A stretch of DNA of 64,000 nt from Kineosporia corallincola (GTDB taxonomy: Bacteria; Actinomycetota; Actinomycetes; Actinomycetales; Kineosporiaceae), in contig NZ_JAHBAY010000001.1 in assembly GCF_018499875.1 (NCBI RefSeq), positions 868,001 to 932,000 on the forward strand. Reading direction: 5' to 3'. The position numbers were made by a program, and so were the translations under genes. This document shows, piece after piece, positions 1-8,075 of this stretch; the first letter of the stretch is position 1, and every line of letters starts with the position of its first letter. The notes beneath the pieces are model-generated. The model saw only the letters and a list, made by a program, of their open reading frames with translations, was not told the DNA's origin and ran no database searches.

Positions 1-148
1 TGACCCGGCCCTGATAGGCGACCATGGCCCCCTTGGCCGCCAGCACGTCCGGGCCGAGCGCGACCCGCAGCATCTGCGAGTTCTGGAGCGCGAACCGGTT
101 CTGCCCGGAGATCTCGAGATTCGACTCGTGGAACAGGCTGCTCTGCAT
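1..148 (-). CDS. AIM24 family protein, N-terminal part only
   Basis: The reverse strand reads from an ATG at 148 towards the left edge of the window, giving 49 codons that start MQSSLFHESNLEISGQNRF and continue through an LRVALGPDVLAAKGAMVAY stretch. This matches the start of the AIM24 family (TIGR00266-like), a beta-sheet fold with no settled enzymatic role in bacteria. The C-terminal part lies outside the window, so length and domain completeness cannot be judged. It is divergent from the MFS transporter that follows. Family call is from recognised sequence style; function is not inferred. Confidence 0.7.
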   Translation of the reverse strand, partial: MQSSLFHESNLEISGQNRFALQNSQMLRVALGPDVLAAKGAMVAYQGRV

Positions 149-285
149 GCCGTCCACACTATTGCGGCGCCGGGCCGCTCGTACGGCACTTGCGGTGTGG
201 CGATCACAGGCCGCTGAACTGGGAACTTTTCGCGGCTGCGGCAGATCGACGTGCGGTGTCCGGAATGCGGGTTCAAGGTCTTCCC

Positions 286-1767
286 GTGACGACGACGCCG
301 CAGCAGGGAACGGGGGACGGCCGGACCCTGCGGAGCAACCTCCCAGCGCGGCTCGACCGGCTGCCCTGGTCGAGCTGGCACCTCACCGTCCTGATCGGTC
401 TCGGCACGGTCTGGATCCTCGACGGCCTCGAGGTCACCATCGTCGGGGCGCTCGGCGACCGGCTCACCGAGAGCGGCAGCGGTCTGGAGCTGTCCGCCTC
501 ACAGGTCGGGCAGGCCGCCGCGATCTACGTGGCCGGGGCCTGCCTGGGGGCGTTGTTCTTCGGGCAGCTGACCGAAAAGTATGGACGACGAAAGCTTTTC
601 ATGATCACCCTCGGCCTCTACCTGGCCGCCACGGTGCTCACCGCGTTCTCGATGAACCCGTTGTTCTTCTTCGTCTGCCGGTTCTTCACCGGGGCCGGCA
701 TCGGCGGTGAGTACGCGGCCATCAACTCGGCGATCGACGAGCTGATGCCCGCCCGCCTGCGCGGCCGGATCGACCTGATGATCAACGGCTCGTACTGGCT
801 TGGTGCGGCCGTCGGGGCGGCCCTGACCCTGGTGCTGCTCGACACCGACATCCTGCCCGCCGACGTCGGCTGGCGACTGGCGTTCGGCCTGGGCGCGGTG
901 CTCGGGCTGGTGATTCTGCTGGTGCGGCGCAATGTTCCGGAGAGCCCACGCTGGCTGACGATCCACGGCAAGCACGAGGAGGCCGAGGGAATCGTCGACC
1001 ACATCGAGCACGTGGTGGAGCACCAGGACAAGCTGACCCTCGAACCGGTGCCGGACGAGAAGTCGATCGCGATCCGCGAGCGCGGCCCGGTGAAGGTCTT
1101 CGAGATCATCCGCACGATGCTGCGCACCTACCCCTCGCGCTCGGCGCTGGGGCTCGGGCTCTTCGTCGGCCAGGCGTTTCTCTACAACGCCGTGTTCTTC
1201 ACCCAGGGCCTGGTGCTGACCAAGTTCTTCGACGTCGGCTCGGGCACCGCCGGGCTCTACATCATCCCGCTGGCGGTGGGGAACTTCCTCGGCCCGGTGC
1301 TGCTCGGCCCGTTCTTCGACACCGTCGGGCGCCGGATGATGATCACCCTGAGCTACGTGGTCAGCTCGATCGCCCTGATCTTCACCGCGGTGCTGTTCCA
1401 GCAGGAGGTGTTCGGCGCCGCCACCCTGACCGTGGCCTGGAGCATCGTGTTCTTCTTCGCCTCGGCCGGGGCCAGCTCGGCCTACCTGACGGTGAGCGAG
1501 ATCTTCCCGATGGAGACCCGGGCCATGGCCATCGCCTTCTTCTACGCCGTGGGCACCGGGCTGGGCGGGATCATCGGGCCGCTGCTGTTCGGCAGGCTGG
1601 TCGAGACCGAGAGCTTCGACGCCGTGGCCGGCGGCTACTACCTGGGCGCCGGGCTGATGCTCGTCGCCGGGCTGCTGGAGTGGTGGCTCGGGGTGGACGC
1701 CGAGAACCGCAACCTGGAAGACATCGCCTCACCGATCTCGTCTGCCGGGCCGACCGTGTCGTCGTGA
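286..1767 (+). CDS. MFS transporter, sugar-porter type
   Basis: A 12-helix major facilitator of about 493 residues, expected in the cytoplasmic membrane and probably a proton symporter for a small organic solute. The loop 2-3 signature is seen as YGRRKLF, and PESPRWL after helix 6 is typical of the sugar-porter branch. A long hydrophilic loop follows, then six more hydrophobic segments. The open frame extends upstream to 190, but the 32 residues before the GTG at 286 are not transporter-like. GTG at 286 gives a natural N-terminus, while ATG at 265 is an alternative. No sugar-utilisation gene lies beside it, so the substrate is unknown; metabolite/benzoate-type porters share these motifs. Confidence 0.8.
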   Translation: MTTTPQQGTGDGRTLRSNLPARLDRLPWSSWHLTVLIGLGTVWILDGLEVTIVGALGDRLTESGSGLELSASQVGQAAAIYVAGACLGALFFGQLTEKYGRRKLFMITLGLYLAATVLTAFSMNPLFFFVCRFFTGAGIGGEYAAINSAIDELMPARLRGRIDLMINGSYWLGAAVGAALTLVLLDTDILPADVGWRLAFGLGAVLGLVILLVRRNVPESPRWLTIHGKHEEAEGIVDHIEHVVEHQDKLTLEPVPDEKSIAIRERGPVKVFEIIRTMLRTYPSRSALGLGLFVGQAFLYNAVFFTQGLVLTKFFDVGSGTAGLYIIPLAVGNFLGPVLLGPFFDTVGRRMMITLSYVVSSIALIFTAVLFQQEVFGAATLTVAWSIVFFFASAGASSAYLTVSEIFPMETRAMAIAFFYAVGTGLGGIIGPLLFGRLVETESFDAVAGGYYLGAGLMLVAGLLEWWLGVDAENRNLEDIASPISSAGPTVSS

Positions 1768-1809
1768 GAGACCCTGCGTGAGAGTGTCTGGAGGGGAACC
1801 CCTTCCGGG

Positions 1810-1844
1810 TTTGACACCCCCAACCCGCTGACGGTGGTGTCAAA
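1810..1844. terminator. inverted repeat between convergent genes
   Basis: TTTGACACC at 1810-1818 pairs with GGTGTCAAA at 1836-1844 across a 17-base loop. It lies between the ends of the MFS gene (+) and the low-complexity gene (-), so a bidirectional terminator is the simplest reading. There is no clear U tract, so an operator cannot be excluded. Confidence 0.4.
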
Positions 1845-1988
1845 AATCGGGGGCGTCCCTGGATTCCCCGGACACGTGGTGCTCCCGGCCTCCGGTGGAC
1901 GCCCGCCCCGGCCGGATCCGGTCCGCCCCCTCCGACGGACCGCTGAGCGGCGGACACGGCCCTTCGTGCCGGAGGCCGCGTTCGCCGA

Positions 1989-2873
1989 TCAGTTGTACCG
2001 GTGGCTCTTCTGCGGATGGCCCTTGGGCCGGGTGCAGATGCGGCCGTTCATGCTGCGGTGGCCGCACGCCTCCTCTTCGGGTTCCTCGGGCAGCTCCTCG
2101 GTGGCCTGCTCCTGCGCGGCCTCGACCGGGCGCAGGTCGATGACCTTGGCACCCTGCGGCTCGGCCTGCGCCCCGGCCTCCGCAGCGGCGCCAGCGGCGG
2201 ACCCGGTGGCGGTCTGCGCGGAGTCGGCATCGTCGGCCGGCCTGGTGGTGTCGGTGGTGTCGGCGGTTCCGGCAGCTGCGGTTCCGGCAGCCGAGGCTTC
2301 CGCGGAAGCGGTCTCGACGGCATCGGTTCCAGCCGTGTCGGTTCCGACGGCATCGGTTCCGACGGCATCGGTTCCGGTAGCGGTTCCGGTTCCGGTGGAG
2401 TCGCTCTCGGGCGACGCGGCAGCGGCCTTCGGCTTGGCCGCACGCTTGGAGGCGGTCTTGCGGGTGCGCCCCTTCGGCTGCGCGACCGCCTCGTCTGCGG
2501 TGCCCGGGTCAGCGGCACCCGCATCCGGGTGCTGAGTCGCCGTGGCCGTGCCCTCGCCCGCCGCGGAACCCTCAGGCCCCGAGCTTGCGGCCCCGTCAGC
2601 CGCAGCACCGGAGCCCTCGCCCGCGGAGCCCCCGGCTGCGACCTCTGAAGCCGCAGCCTTCTTCGCCGGGGCCTTCTTGCGCCCCTTGGCGCCGGCCGCG
2701 GGTTTCGGCTCCTGCTCGAACAACTCGATCGGCTCGACGGACACGCTGGGCGCAGACGGGGCCTTCGCCGGGCGGGCGGGTTTGGCCGCCGCCTTGGCCT
2801 CGGCCTTCTTCTGCTCGGCGTACCGCGCGAACCGGGCCTCGCGCATGGCGCGCAGGGCGTCTGCTTTGCTCAT
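1989..2873 (-). CDS. Lys/Ala/Thr-rich low-complexity protein with C-terminal Cys/His motif
   Basis: A 294-residue protein that I do not recognise as a named family. The N-terminus (MSKADALRAMREARFARYAEQKK) is a short charged helix. Residues about 25-245 are low-complexity Ala/Lys/Gly/Thr with histone-like AKKA patches and a repeated GTDAV unit. The last 26 residues are different: CGHRSMNGRICTRPKGH followed by a second His pair, a plausible small zinc or nucleic-acid binding tail. Codon use has the third-position GC of a real gene, and both ends look structured, so it is probably genuine. Possible roles are nucleoid or RNA association; this is inference from composition only. Confidence 0.6.
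   Translation of the reverse strand: MSKADALRAMREARFARYAEQKKAEAKAAAKPARPAKAPSAPSVSVEPIELFEQEPKPAAGAKGRKKAPAKKAAASEVAAGGSAGEGSGAAADGAASSGPEGSAAGEGTATATQHPDAGAADPGTADEAVAQPKGRTRKTASKRAAKPKAAAASPESDSTGTGTATGTDAVGTDAVGTDTAGTDAVETASAEASAAGTAAAGTADTTDTTRPADDADSAQTATGSAAGAAAEAGAQAEPQGAKVIDLRPVEAAQEQATEELPEEPEEEACGHRSMNGRICTRPKGHPQKSHRYN
2310..2369. repeat. 15-bp in-frame tandem repeat
   Basis: Four consecutive 15-bp units (starting 2310, 2325, 2340, 2355), with consensus GGTTCCGACGGCATC on the plus strand. On the coding (minus) strand they encode the repeated pentapeptide GTDAV or close variants. The two units at 2340 and 2355 are identical, so this tract is likely to vary in copy number between strains. 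Confidence 0.8.
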
Positions 2874-3110
2874 CGTTCCATCACACGACAGAGCCTATTA
2901 GTTGCCACCGACAAAATGACCGCCCCCGCCCTGACCAGCCCACTCCCGATGAAAACCGGAGGCCGCCGACGACGCGCCCGGCTGGGTCCGGCCGGTCCGC
3001 GCCACCGCCCCGCACACTGGCGCAGACCGCTAGGGGAGCAGACGGCGCGACCCGACTACCCTCGTCCCCAGTAGTTGCGCACTCAATCACCAACCCGAGG
3101 ATGAACCCCG

Positions 3111-4136
3111 ATGGAACTGGGCATCACCACCTTCGCGGACGCCTACCCGATCGACGGCGTGCCGACCCCGCACGGCGTACGGCTGCGCCAGGTGCTGGAG
3201 GAGGTGGAGCTGGCCGAGCGGGTCGGGCTGGACGTGTACGGAATCGGCGAGCACCACCGGGCCGACTTCGCCGCCAGCGCCCCCACCGTGGTGCTCGCCG
3301 CGGCCGCCGCGCGCACTGAGAAGATCCGGCTGACCAGCGCCGTCACCGTGCTGAGCAGCGCCGATCCGGTGCGGGTCTGGCAGGAGTTCACCACCCTCGA
3401 CCTGATCTCCCGGGGCCGGGCCGAGGTGATGGCCGGGCGCGGGTCGTTCATCGAGTCCTTCCCGCTGTTCGGCTACGACCTGGAGGACTACGACGACCTG
3501 TTCGCCGAGAAGCTGGACCTGCTGGTCGAGCTGACCCGCGAGGAGAAGGTCACCTGGTCCGGCAGGTTCCGTCCGGCGCTGCACGAGCAGGGCGTGTTTC
3601 CGCGCCCGGAGCGCACCCTCCCGGTCTGGGTCGCGGTCGGCGGAACCCCGCAGTCCATCGTGCGGGCGGCGCAGTACGGTCTTCCGGTCGCGCTGGCGAT
3701 CATCGGCGGGCAGCCCGCGCAGTTCGGCCCGCTGGCCCAGCTGCACCGGCACGCGCTCAAGGAGGCCGGTCACACGCCGGAGCAGGCTCCGCTCGCCGTC
3801 CACATGCACGGCTACGTAGCGCCGACCGCCGAGCAGGCGGTGGAGGAGTACTACCCGTCGTACGCGCAGGCGATGACCCAGCTGGGCCGCGAGCGGGGCT
3901 GGGGCGCGATGACCCGCAACACCTTCAACAACCTGCGCGGCCGGGGCGGGTCACTGGTGCTGGGTACACCCGAACAGGTGGCGGAGAAGATCGTCGACGC
4001 GCACCGGCTGCTGGGCATCCAGCGGTTCATGCTGCACATCAGCGTGGGCACGCTGCCGCACGAGCAGGTTCTGCGGGCGATCGAGCTGCTGGGTACGCAG
4101 GTGGCCCCGCTGGTCAAGGCGGAACTGGGCGGCTGA
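3111..4136 (+). CDS. LLM-class flavin-dependent oxidoreductase (luciferase-like)
   Basis: A 341-residue TIM-barrel flavin monooxygenase of the bacterial luciferase superfamily. These enzymes use FMNH2 or F420H2 to oxidise a small organic substrate. Typical signs are the N-terminal MELGITTFADAYP strand, the GIGEHHRADF segment near residue 45 and the ISRGRAEVMAGRGS loop that contacts the flavin phosphate. It stands alone: the gene before it is on the opposite strand and the repeat hairpin at 4150 follows. Cofactor preference and substrate cannot be told from sequence. The start ATG has a purine-rich GAGGATGAA upstream. Confidence 0.85.
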   Translation: MELGITTFADAYPIDGVPTPHGVRLRQVLEEVELAERVGLDVYGIGEHHRADFAASAPTVVLAAAAARTEKIRLTSAVTVLSSADPVRVWQEFTTLDLISRGRAEVMAGRGSFIESFPLFGYDLEDYDDLFAEKLDLLVELTREEKVTWSGRFRPALHEQGVFPRPERTLPVWVAVGGTPQSIVRAAQYGLPVALAIIGGQPAQFGPLAQLHRHALKEAGHTPEQAPLAVHMHGYVAPTAEQAVEEYYPSYAQAMTQLGRERGWGAMTRNTFNNLRGRGGSLVLGTPEQVAEKIVDAHRLLGIQRFMLHISVGTLPHEQVLRAIELLGTQVAPLVKAELGG

Positions 4137-4149
4137 GGGCAAGAAGCTT

Positions 4150-4179
4150 GAGGACGACGGGGGGCTCCTCGTCGTCCTC
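4150..4179. repeat. dispersed repeat, copy A (hairpin form)
   Basis: GAGGACGACG at 4150-4159 and CGTCGTCCTC at 4170-4179 form a perfect 10-bp inverted repeat with a 10-base loop containing GGGCTCCT. It starts 14 bases after the stop of the luciferase-like gene. The right arm plus loop is the GGGCTCCTCGTCGTCC core shared with the copies at 14.7, 21.9, 29.9, 46.1, 57.8 and 63.1 kb. It may act as a terminator, although no U tract follows. Confidence 0.7.
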
Positions 4180-4552
4180 CGGCGTATTTGCCAGCACCAC
4201 GGCCGGGTTGCTAACTTGCCCAGCATCATGGGCATCTTCTCGGCTAGCGCGGCGACCATCGTGTCGGTTCGCGTCGCCGTGCCCGCTCTCCGGAGCCACC
4301 TGCATCATGGGCATGCCCATCACGGCGTCCATATCGCGCCGATGGGTGCCGGCTCCCGCTGAATCCAGGTCCTCCTGACCTGAACGGGTGAGCGCAGCAC
4401 CGATCGGCGCCCCAGACCCCACCCCGGCGCATCCCTCGTCCTCCACGGTCGGACGGCGAGCCCGCGCACGGGGTCCTGTCCGGCCGATTTCGTGAAAGCC
4501 CCTGGATCCGGCCGGATTCCGATGCCAAGCAGGACCAGACGGAAGGCCGCAC
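4180..4552. other. non-coding interval with repeated 13-mer and palindrome
   Basis: No convincing gene. GCATCATGGGCAT occurs at 4223-4235 and again at 4302-4314, and the second copy runs into the 14-bp palindrome ATGGGCATGCCCAT at 4307-4320. Short open frames on both strands across this interval have no recognisable product. The promoter of the VanX-like gene is presumably in the right half, but I see no clear -35/-10 pair. Confidence 0.4.
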
Positions 4553-5275
4553 GTGGGTACCCGGGAAGACGTTTACCAGCTCCTCGAAGAGAAGATGCTG
4601 AAGTACGCCGACTACGCCAATGTTCCGGTGATCGAGGTCGACGAGGTCGTGCTCTTCGAACCGGTTCCGCAGCAAGGGGTTCTGCGGGTCGAGCACGTTC
4701 CGGCGGAGATGAGCGAGCTCACCGGCGGCGTGATCTACGTGCGCCGCCCGGTGATCGACATGCTCTACTGGGCCGGCCAGGAGCTGAAGAACCTGGACCG
4801 CTCGCTGACCCTGAAGGTGGTCTACGGCTTCCGCGCCTCGGAGGTCCAGACCCGCCTCTACGAGGAGGCGAAAGACGCTCTGCGAGAGCAGTATCCGAAC
4901 GAGGACGAGCTGGTCGAGGCGGCGCATCGCAACGTCGCGGTGCCCTCGGTCGCGGGCTACCCGACGGGTGGCGCGGTGGCCGTCGAGATCCTGCGCGACG
5001 AGCAGCCGGTCGACATGGGCACCCCGGTGATGGAGGCCAACCGTGACGCCTTCACCTTCTCCCCGTTCGTCTCCCGGGACGCCTGGGACCACCGGCAACT
5101 GCTGCGCCGGGCGATGATGGCGGCCGGCTTCGCGCCCTTCGACGGTGAGTGGTGGCACTTTTCGTACGGCGACAAGGAGTGGGCGCGTTTCTACCGCCAG
5201 CCGGGTGCGCTCTACGACCAGGTCTCGTTCGCCGACGCGCAGAAGGTCGACCCCGACGGGGACCTGGCGCTGTGA
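4553..5275 (+). CDS. VanX-like (M15D) protein with altered zinc ligands
   Basis: A 240-residue protein that aligns by eye with D-Ala-D-Ala dipeptidases (VanX/DdpX). The C-terminal catalytic block GEWWHFSYGD is kept, with its Glu and His. The upstream block that in VanX reads SxHxxGxAxD is here AGYPTGGAVAVEI, so the His ligand aligns with Tyr and the Asp ligand with Ala. Only one of three zinc ligands therefore remains, and normal metallopeptidase activity is doubtful. GTG start at 4553 follows a GGAAGG site at 4541. It lies 87 bases before tRNA-His and the hisS/hisG pair, on the same strand, and may belong to that cassette. It has no signal peptide, so it should act in the cytoplasm. Confidence 0.7.
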   Translation: MGTREDVYQLLEEKMLKYADYANVPVIEVDEVVLFEPVPQQGVLRVEHVPAEMSELTGGVIYVRRPVIDMLYWAGQELKNLDRSLTLKVVYGFRASEVQTRLYEEAKDALREQYPNEDELVEAAHRNVAVPSVAGYPTGGAVAVEILRDEQPVDMGTPVMEANRDAFTFSPFVSRDAWDHRQLLRRAMMAAGFAPFDGEWWHFSYGDKEWARFYRQPGALYDQVSFADAQKVDPDGDLAL

Positions 5276-5362
5276 CCCGCGCGCGGTCCGTGACGCACCC
5301 CGAAAGCCCCCACGGTTACCCGTTTCAGACCACGGCCGATGCTCTGCTAATGTATCTCGCGA

Positions 5363-5433
5363 GCCGGGATAGCTCAGTGGTAGAGCACCTGATTGTGGAT
5401 CAGGAGGCGGGGGTTCGATACCCCCTCCCGGTA
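5363..5433 (+). tRNA. tRNA-His (GTG), without apparent G-1
   Basis: A complete 71-base cloverleaf: acceptor GCCGGGA paired with TCCCGGT (G1-U72 wobble), D arm GCTC/GAGC, anticodon stem CCTGA/TCAGG with loop TTGTGGA (anticodon GTG), and T stem GGGGG/CCCCC with loop TTCGATA. CCA is not encoded. Bacterial tRNA-His normally carries an extra G at -1 opposite C73. Here the base before G1 is A and the discriminator is A, so the canonical identity pair is missing. A second, canonical tRNA-His elsewhere in the genome is likely but not visible here. A TAATGT element at 5348 could be its -10 box. Confidence 0.9.
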
Positions 5434-5504
5434 CAGGTAGATCGTTCATCGATCTCCTCGTGCGCCGGGCGTTCTCTCCAGCTCACGAGGAAGGCTTTAC
5501 AGCA

Positions 5505-7010
5505 ATGACCGGCAGTGCACTGGTCCGACCGCAGACCCTGCGTGGATTCCGCGACCTGCTGCCCGAGGAGATGCTCCTCCGCAACGAGGTGGTCGCCCGC
5601 ATCACCCGGGTCTACCAGTCCTTCGGTTTCGTGCCGCTCGACACCCCCGTGCTGGAGTCGCTGCCCACGCTGCTCGGCAGTGGCGGCGAAGAGGCCGACA
5701 AGCAGATCTTCGTGGTCCGGGAGAACACCAAAACCGTTTCCGCGGAAGAAGAACCGCCGGCCGAGGTAGGCATGCGGTTCGACCTCACGGTGCCGTTCGC
5801 CCGGATCATCGCGCAGTACGCCCCGCAGCAGATCAAGCTGCCGTTCCGGCGCTACCACGTGGGCCCGGTGTTCCGCGCCGACGACCCCCAGCCCGAGCAG
5901 GGCCGGTTCCGCCAGTTCACCCAGCTCGACGCCGACATCGCCGGCACCTCCACGGTCGCCGCCGACGCCGAGATCGTGGCGGTGCTCACCGCCGCCTTCG
6001 ACTCGCTCGACCTGGCCGCCGGCACCGGTTACTTCGTCCGGGTGAACAACCGCAAATTGGTGGACGCCTTCCTCGCCGGTCTCGGCATCGAGGACTTCGA
6101 GGTGGCCCGGCACGTGCTGCGGGTTCTCGACAAGGCCGACAAGATCACGCCGGAGGCGCTGCGCGCGGAACTCGGGGAGGGCCGGTACGACGTGTCCGGC
6201 GACCGGATCCGCGGCGTCGGGCTGGCGGCGGACCTGATCGACCGCCTGCTCGACTTCGTCGGCGTGCGGCAGGACACCCGGGCCGGCACCCTCGACGAGC
6301 TCGCCGCCCGGCTGCCCGACAGCGAGCAGGCACAGGCCGCGCTCGCCGAGGTGCGGGAGTTCCTCAGCCATCTGGAGGCACTCGGCGTGCCCGAGGCCGG
6401 CGTGCGGCTCGACCCGGGCCTGGCCCGCGGCCTGGCCTACTACACCGGCACCGTCTACGAGGCCACGCTGGTCGGGGCCGGTGTCGGCTCGATCGGCGGC
6501 GGCGGTCGTTACGACGGCCTGGTCAGCCGCTTCAGTGACGACCCGGTGGCCGCGGTCGGCGTCTCGATCGGCATCGACCGCCTGGTCACCGGCCTGGCCA
6601 ACCTGGGCATCGAGTTCGGCACGACCCGCACCACCGCCGACGTCGTGGTGCTGGTCATGCCCAAGGTCGACCCGGCCGTGGCCACCCGCGTGGCGGCCGA
6701 ACTGCGCTCGGCGGGCGTGAACACCGAGCTGTACGTCGGTGAGTCGGTCGGCAAGGTCGGCAAGCAGCTGGCCTACGCCAACGCCCAGGGCTTCAGGGCT
6801 GCCGTGATGATCGGCGGCAAGGAGGTCGAGGCAGGCACCGTCACGGTCAAGAACCTCCAGGCCGGGGCCGAGTCCCGGGCCCAGATCGCGGACAACAGCG
6901 AGTACCGCGCGGCCAAGGCGGCCGGGCAGATGACCGTTCCCCGCACCGAGCTGACCGCGACCGTCCGCGAGATCCTCGGCGAGTCCCCCGAGCAGGAGCA
7001 GAGCGCATGA
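5505..7010 (+). CDS. hisS: histidine--tRNA ligase, divergent type
   Basis: A class II synthetase of 501 residues that charges tRNA-His with histidine in the cytosol. Seen motifs: LRGFRDLLPEE near residue 12, motif 2 FRADDPQ...GRFRQFTQLDADIAG at about 123-145, the histidine-binding RGLAYYTGTVYEA from Arg308, GGGGRYDGL, and motif 3 GVSIGIDRLV, followed by an anticodon-binding domain. The motif 2 wording is nearer to eukaryotic/archaeal-like enzymes than to the usual bacterial form, and RGLAYY replaces RGLDYY. At 501 residues it is longer than most bacterial HisRS (about 420-430). ATG at 5505 follows GAGGAAGG. The gene lies 71 bases after an atypical tRNA-His and overlaps hisG by four bases, suggesting a dedicated pair. 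Confidence 0.88.
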   Translation: MTGSALVRPQTLRGFRDLLPEEMLLRNEVVARITRVYQSFGFVPLDTPVLESLPTLLGSGGEEADKQIFVVRENTKTVSAEEEPPAEVGMRFDLTVPFARIIAQYAPQQIKLPFRRYHVGPVFRADDPQPEQGRFRQFTQLDADIAGTSTVAADAEIVAVLTAAFDSLDLAAGTGYFVRVNNRKLVDAFLAGLGIEDFEVARHVLRVLDKADKITPEALRAELGEGRYDVSGDRIRGVGLAADLIDRLLDFVGVRQDTRAGTLDELAARLPDSEQAQAALAEVREFLSHLEALGVPEAGVRLDPGLARGLAYYTGTVYEATLVGAGVGSIGGGGRYDGLVSRFSDDPVAAVGVSIGIDRLVTGLANLGIEFGTTRTTADVVVLVMPKVDPAVATRVAAELRSAGVNTELYVGESVGKVGKQLAYANAQGFRAAVMIGGKEVEAGTVTVKNLQAGAESRAQIADNSEYRAAKAAGQMTVPRTELTATVREILGESPEQEQSA

Positions 7011-8020
7011 GCGACCGGCAGATCACCCTCGGCATCCCGAAGGGCAGCCTCCAGCAGTCCACCCTGGGCATCTTCGAGCGGGTCGGCCTCCAGTTCACCG
7101 GCGGCTCGCGCACCCTGTGGCTCAGCTCGAACGACCCGGAGATCGTGCCGGTCCTGCTGAAGCCGCAGGAGATTCCGATGTACGTGAAGTCGGGCCGGCT
7201 CGACGCCGGGCTGTCCGGCCGGGACTGGATCGTCGAGCAGGACGTGCTCCAGCACATCGCGGTCAAGGCGGAACTGCCGTTCTCGCGGCAGACCTCGCGC
7301 CCGATCCGCTGGGTGCTCGCGGTGCCCGCCGCCTCGCCGATCAAGACCGTCGAAGACCTGCGGGCCGAGTGCGACCGGCGGCGGCTGGACGGCGACCCGT
7401 TCGTCATCTCCACGGAGCTCACCCGGATCTCCCGGATGTGGCTGGCCCGGCAGGGTGTGGACGCCCACGTCGAGTTCTCCTGGGGGGCCACCGAGGCCAA
7501 GGCGGAATACTTCGCCGACGCCATCATCGAGGGCGTCGAGACCGGAAGCTCGCTGCGCGCCAACCACCTTCGTGAGGTGGCCGAGGTGTTCAGCTCGACC
7601 AACCAGTTCTTCGTCAGCCGCAAGATCTACCGGGACGACGAGTGGAAGCGGGCCAAGCTCGACGCCATCTCGCACCTGATCCGGGGCGCGCTGCGGGCGA
7701 ACGACGTGGTGGAGCTGCGCGTGGTGGCCGACAAGCCGCTGGCCCTGGCGGAGATCCTGGGCCCGGACGCCCGGGTCGTCGCGGCCTCGGAAGCCGTTGA
7801 CGGACAGGGCTTCACGGCAACCGTCACGCTGCCCCGCGCATCGGTGCCCTACGCCATGCCCGCGGTGATCGCCGCCGGTGCCACCGATGCCTGGGTGTCG
7901 CCGATGTCGATCTACTACAGCCACGAGGCCGACGCCACCAGCAAGGCCGCGGCCGAGGCGCGCAACGCGAGCGCCAGTCTGCCGCTGGCTCCGCTGGCCC
8001 CGGCCACCGGGATGGCCTGA
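7007..8020 (+). CDS. hisG: ATP phosphoribosyltransferase-like protein, long form
   Basis: A 337-residue protein with the HisG fold, which catalyses the first step of histidine synthesis (ATP + PRPP to phosphoribosyl-ATP). Visible marks are LGIPKGSL at the N-terminus, GRLDAGLSGRDWI, RWVLAVP, and the PRPP-loop-like EGVETGSSLRANHLREV. The last ~80 residues look like the histidine-sensing ACT-like domain of long HisG. The wording differs strongly from the usual actinobacterial HisG and resembles long forms of other phyla, so this may be a second copy. It overlaps hisS by ATGA, so the two are translated together. A role in supplying or sensing histidine for the adjacent synthetase is inference. 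Confidence 0.82.
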   Translation: MSDRQITLGIPKGSLQQSTLGIFERVGLQFTGGSRTLWLSSNDPEIVPVLLKPQEIPMYVKSGRLDAGLSGRDWIVEQDVLQHIAVKAELPFSRQTSRPIRWVLAVPAASPIKTVEDLRAECDRRRLDGDPFVISTELTRISRMWLARQGVDAHVEFSWGATEAKAEYFADAIIEGVETGSSLRANHLREVAEVFSSTNQFFVSRKIYRDDEWKRAKLDAISHLIRGALRANDVVELRVVADKPLALAEILGPDARVVAASEAVDGQGFTATVTLPRASVPYAMPAVIAAGATDAWVSPMSIYYSHEADATSKAAAEARNASASLPLAPLAPATGMA

Positions 8021-8030
8021 GACGAGAATG

Positions 8031-8065
8031 GAGGACGCGTGCGGTCGCCGACCGCACGCGTCCTC
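8031..8065. terminator. bidirectional terminator, hisG/pnkp
   Basis: GAGGACGCGTGCGGT at 8031-8045 pairs perfectly over 15 bp with 8051-8065 around a CGCCG loop and is followed by AATTT. It lies between the converging hisG and pnkp genes and should end both transcripts. Confidence 0.9.
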
Positions 8066-8075
8066 AATTTCGTTG

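Noticed and set aside
1834-2535. Long plus-strand frames over the low-complexity gene
   Set aside because: They are mirror frames of a GC-rich gene, rich in Ser/Val/Ala or Gly/Arg, and lack any domain.
4114-4446. Met/His-rich reverse frame containing EDDEEP
   Set aside because: It overlaps the end of the luciferase-like gene, spans the repeat hairpin and has no start signal; EDDEEP there is just the translated repeat core.
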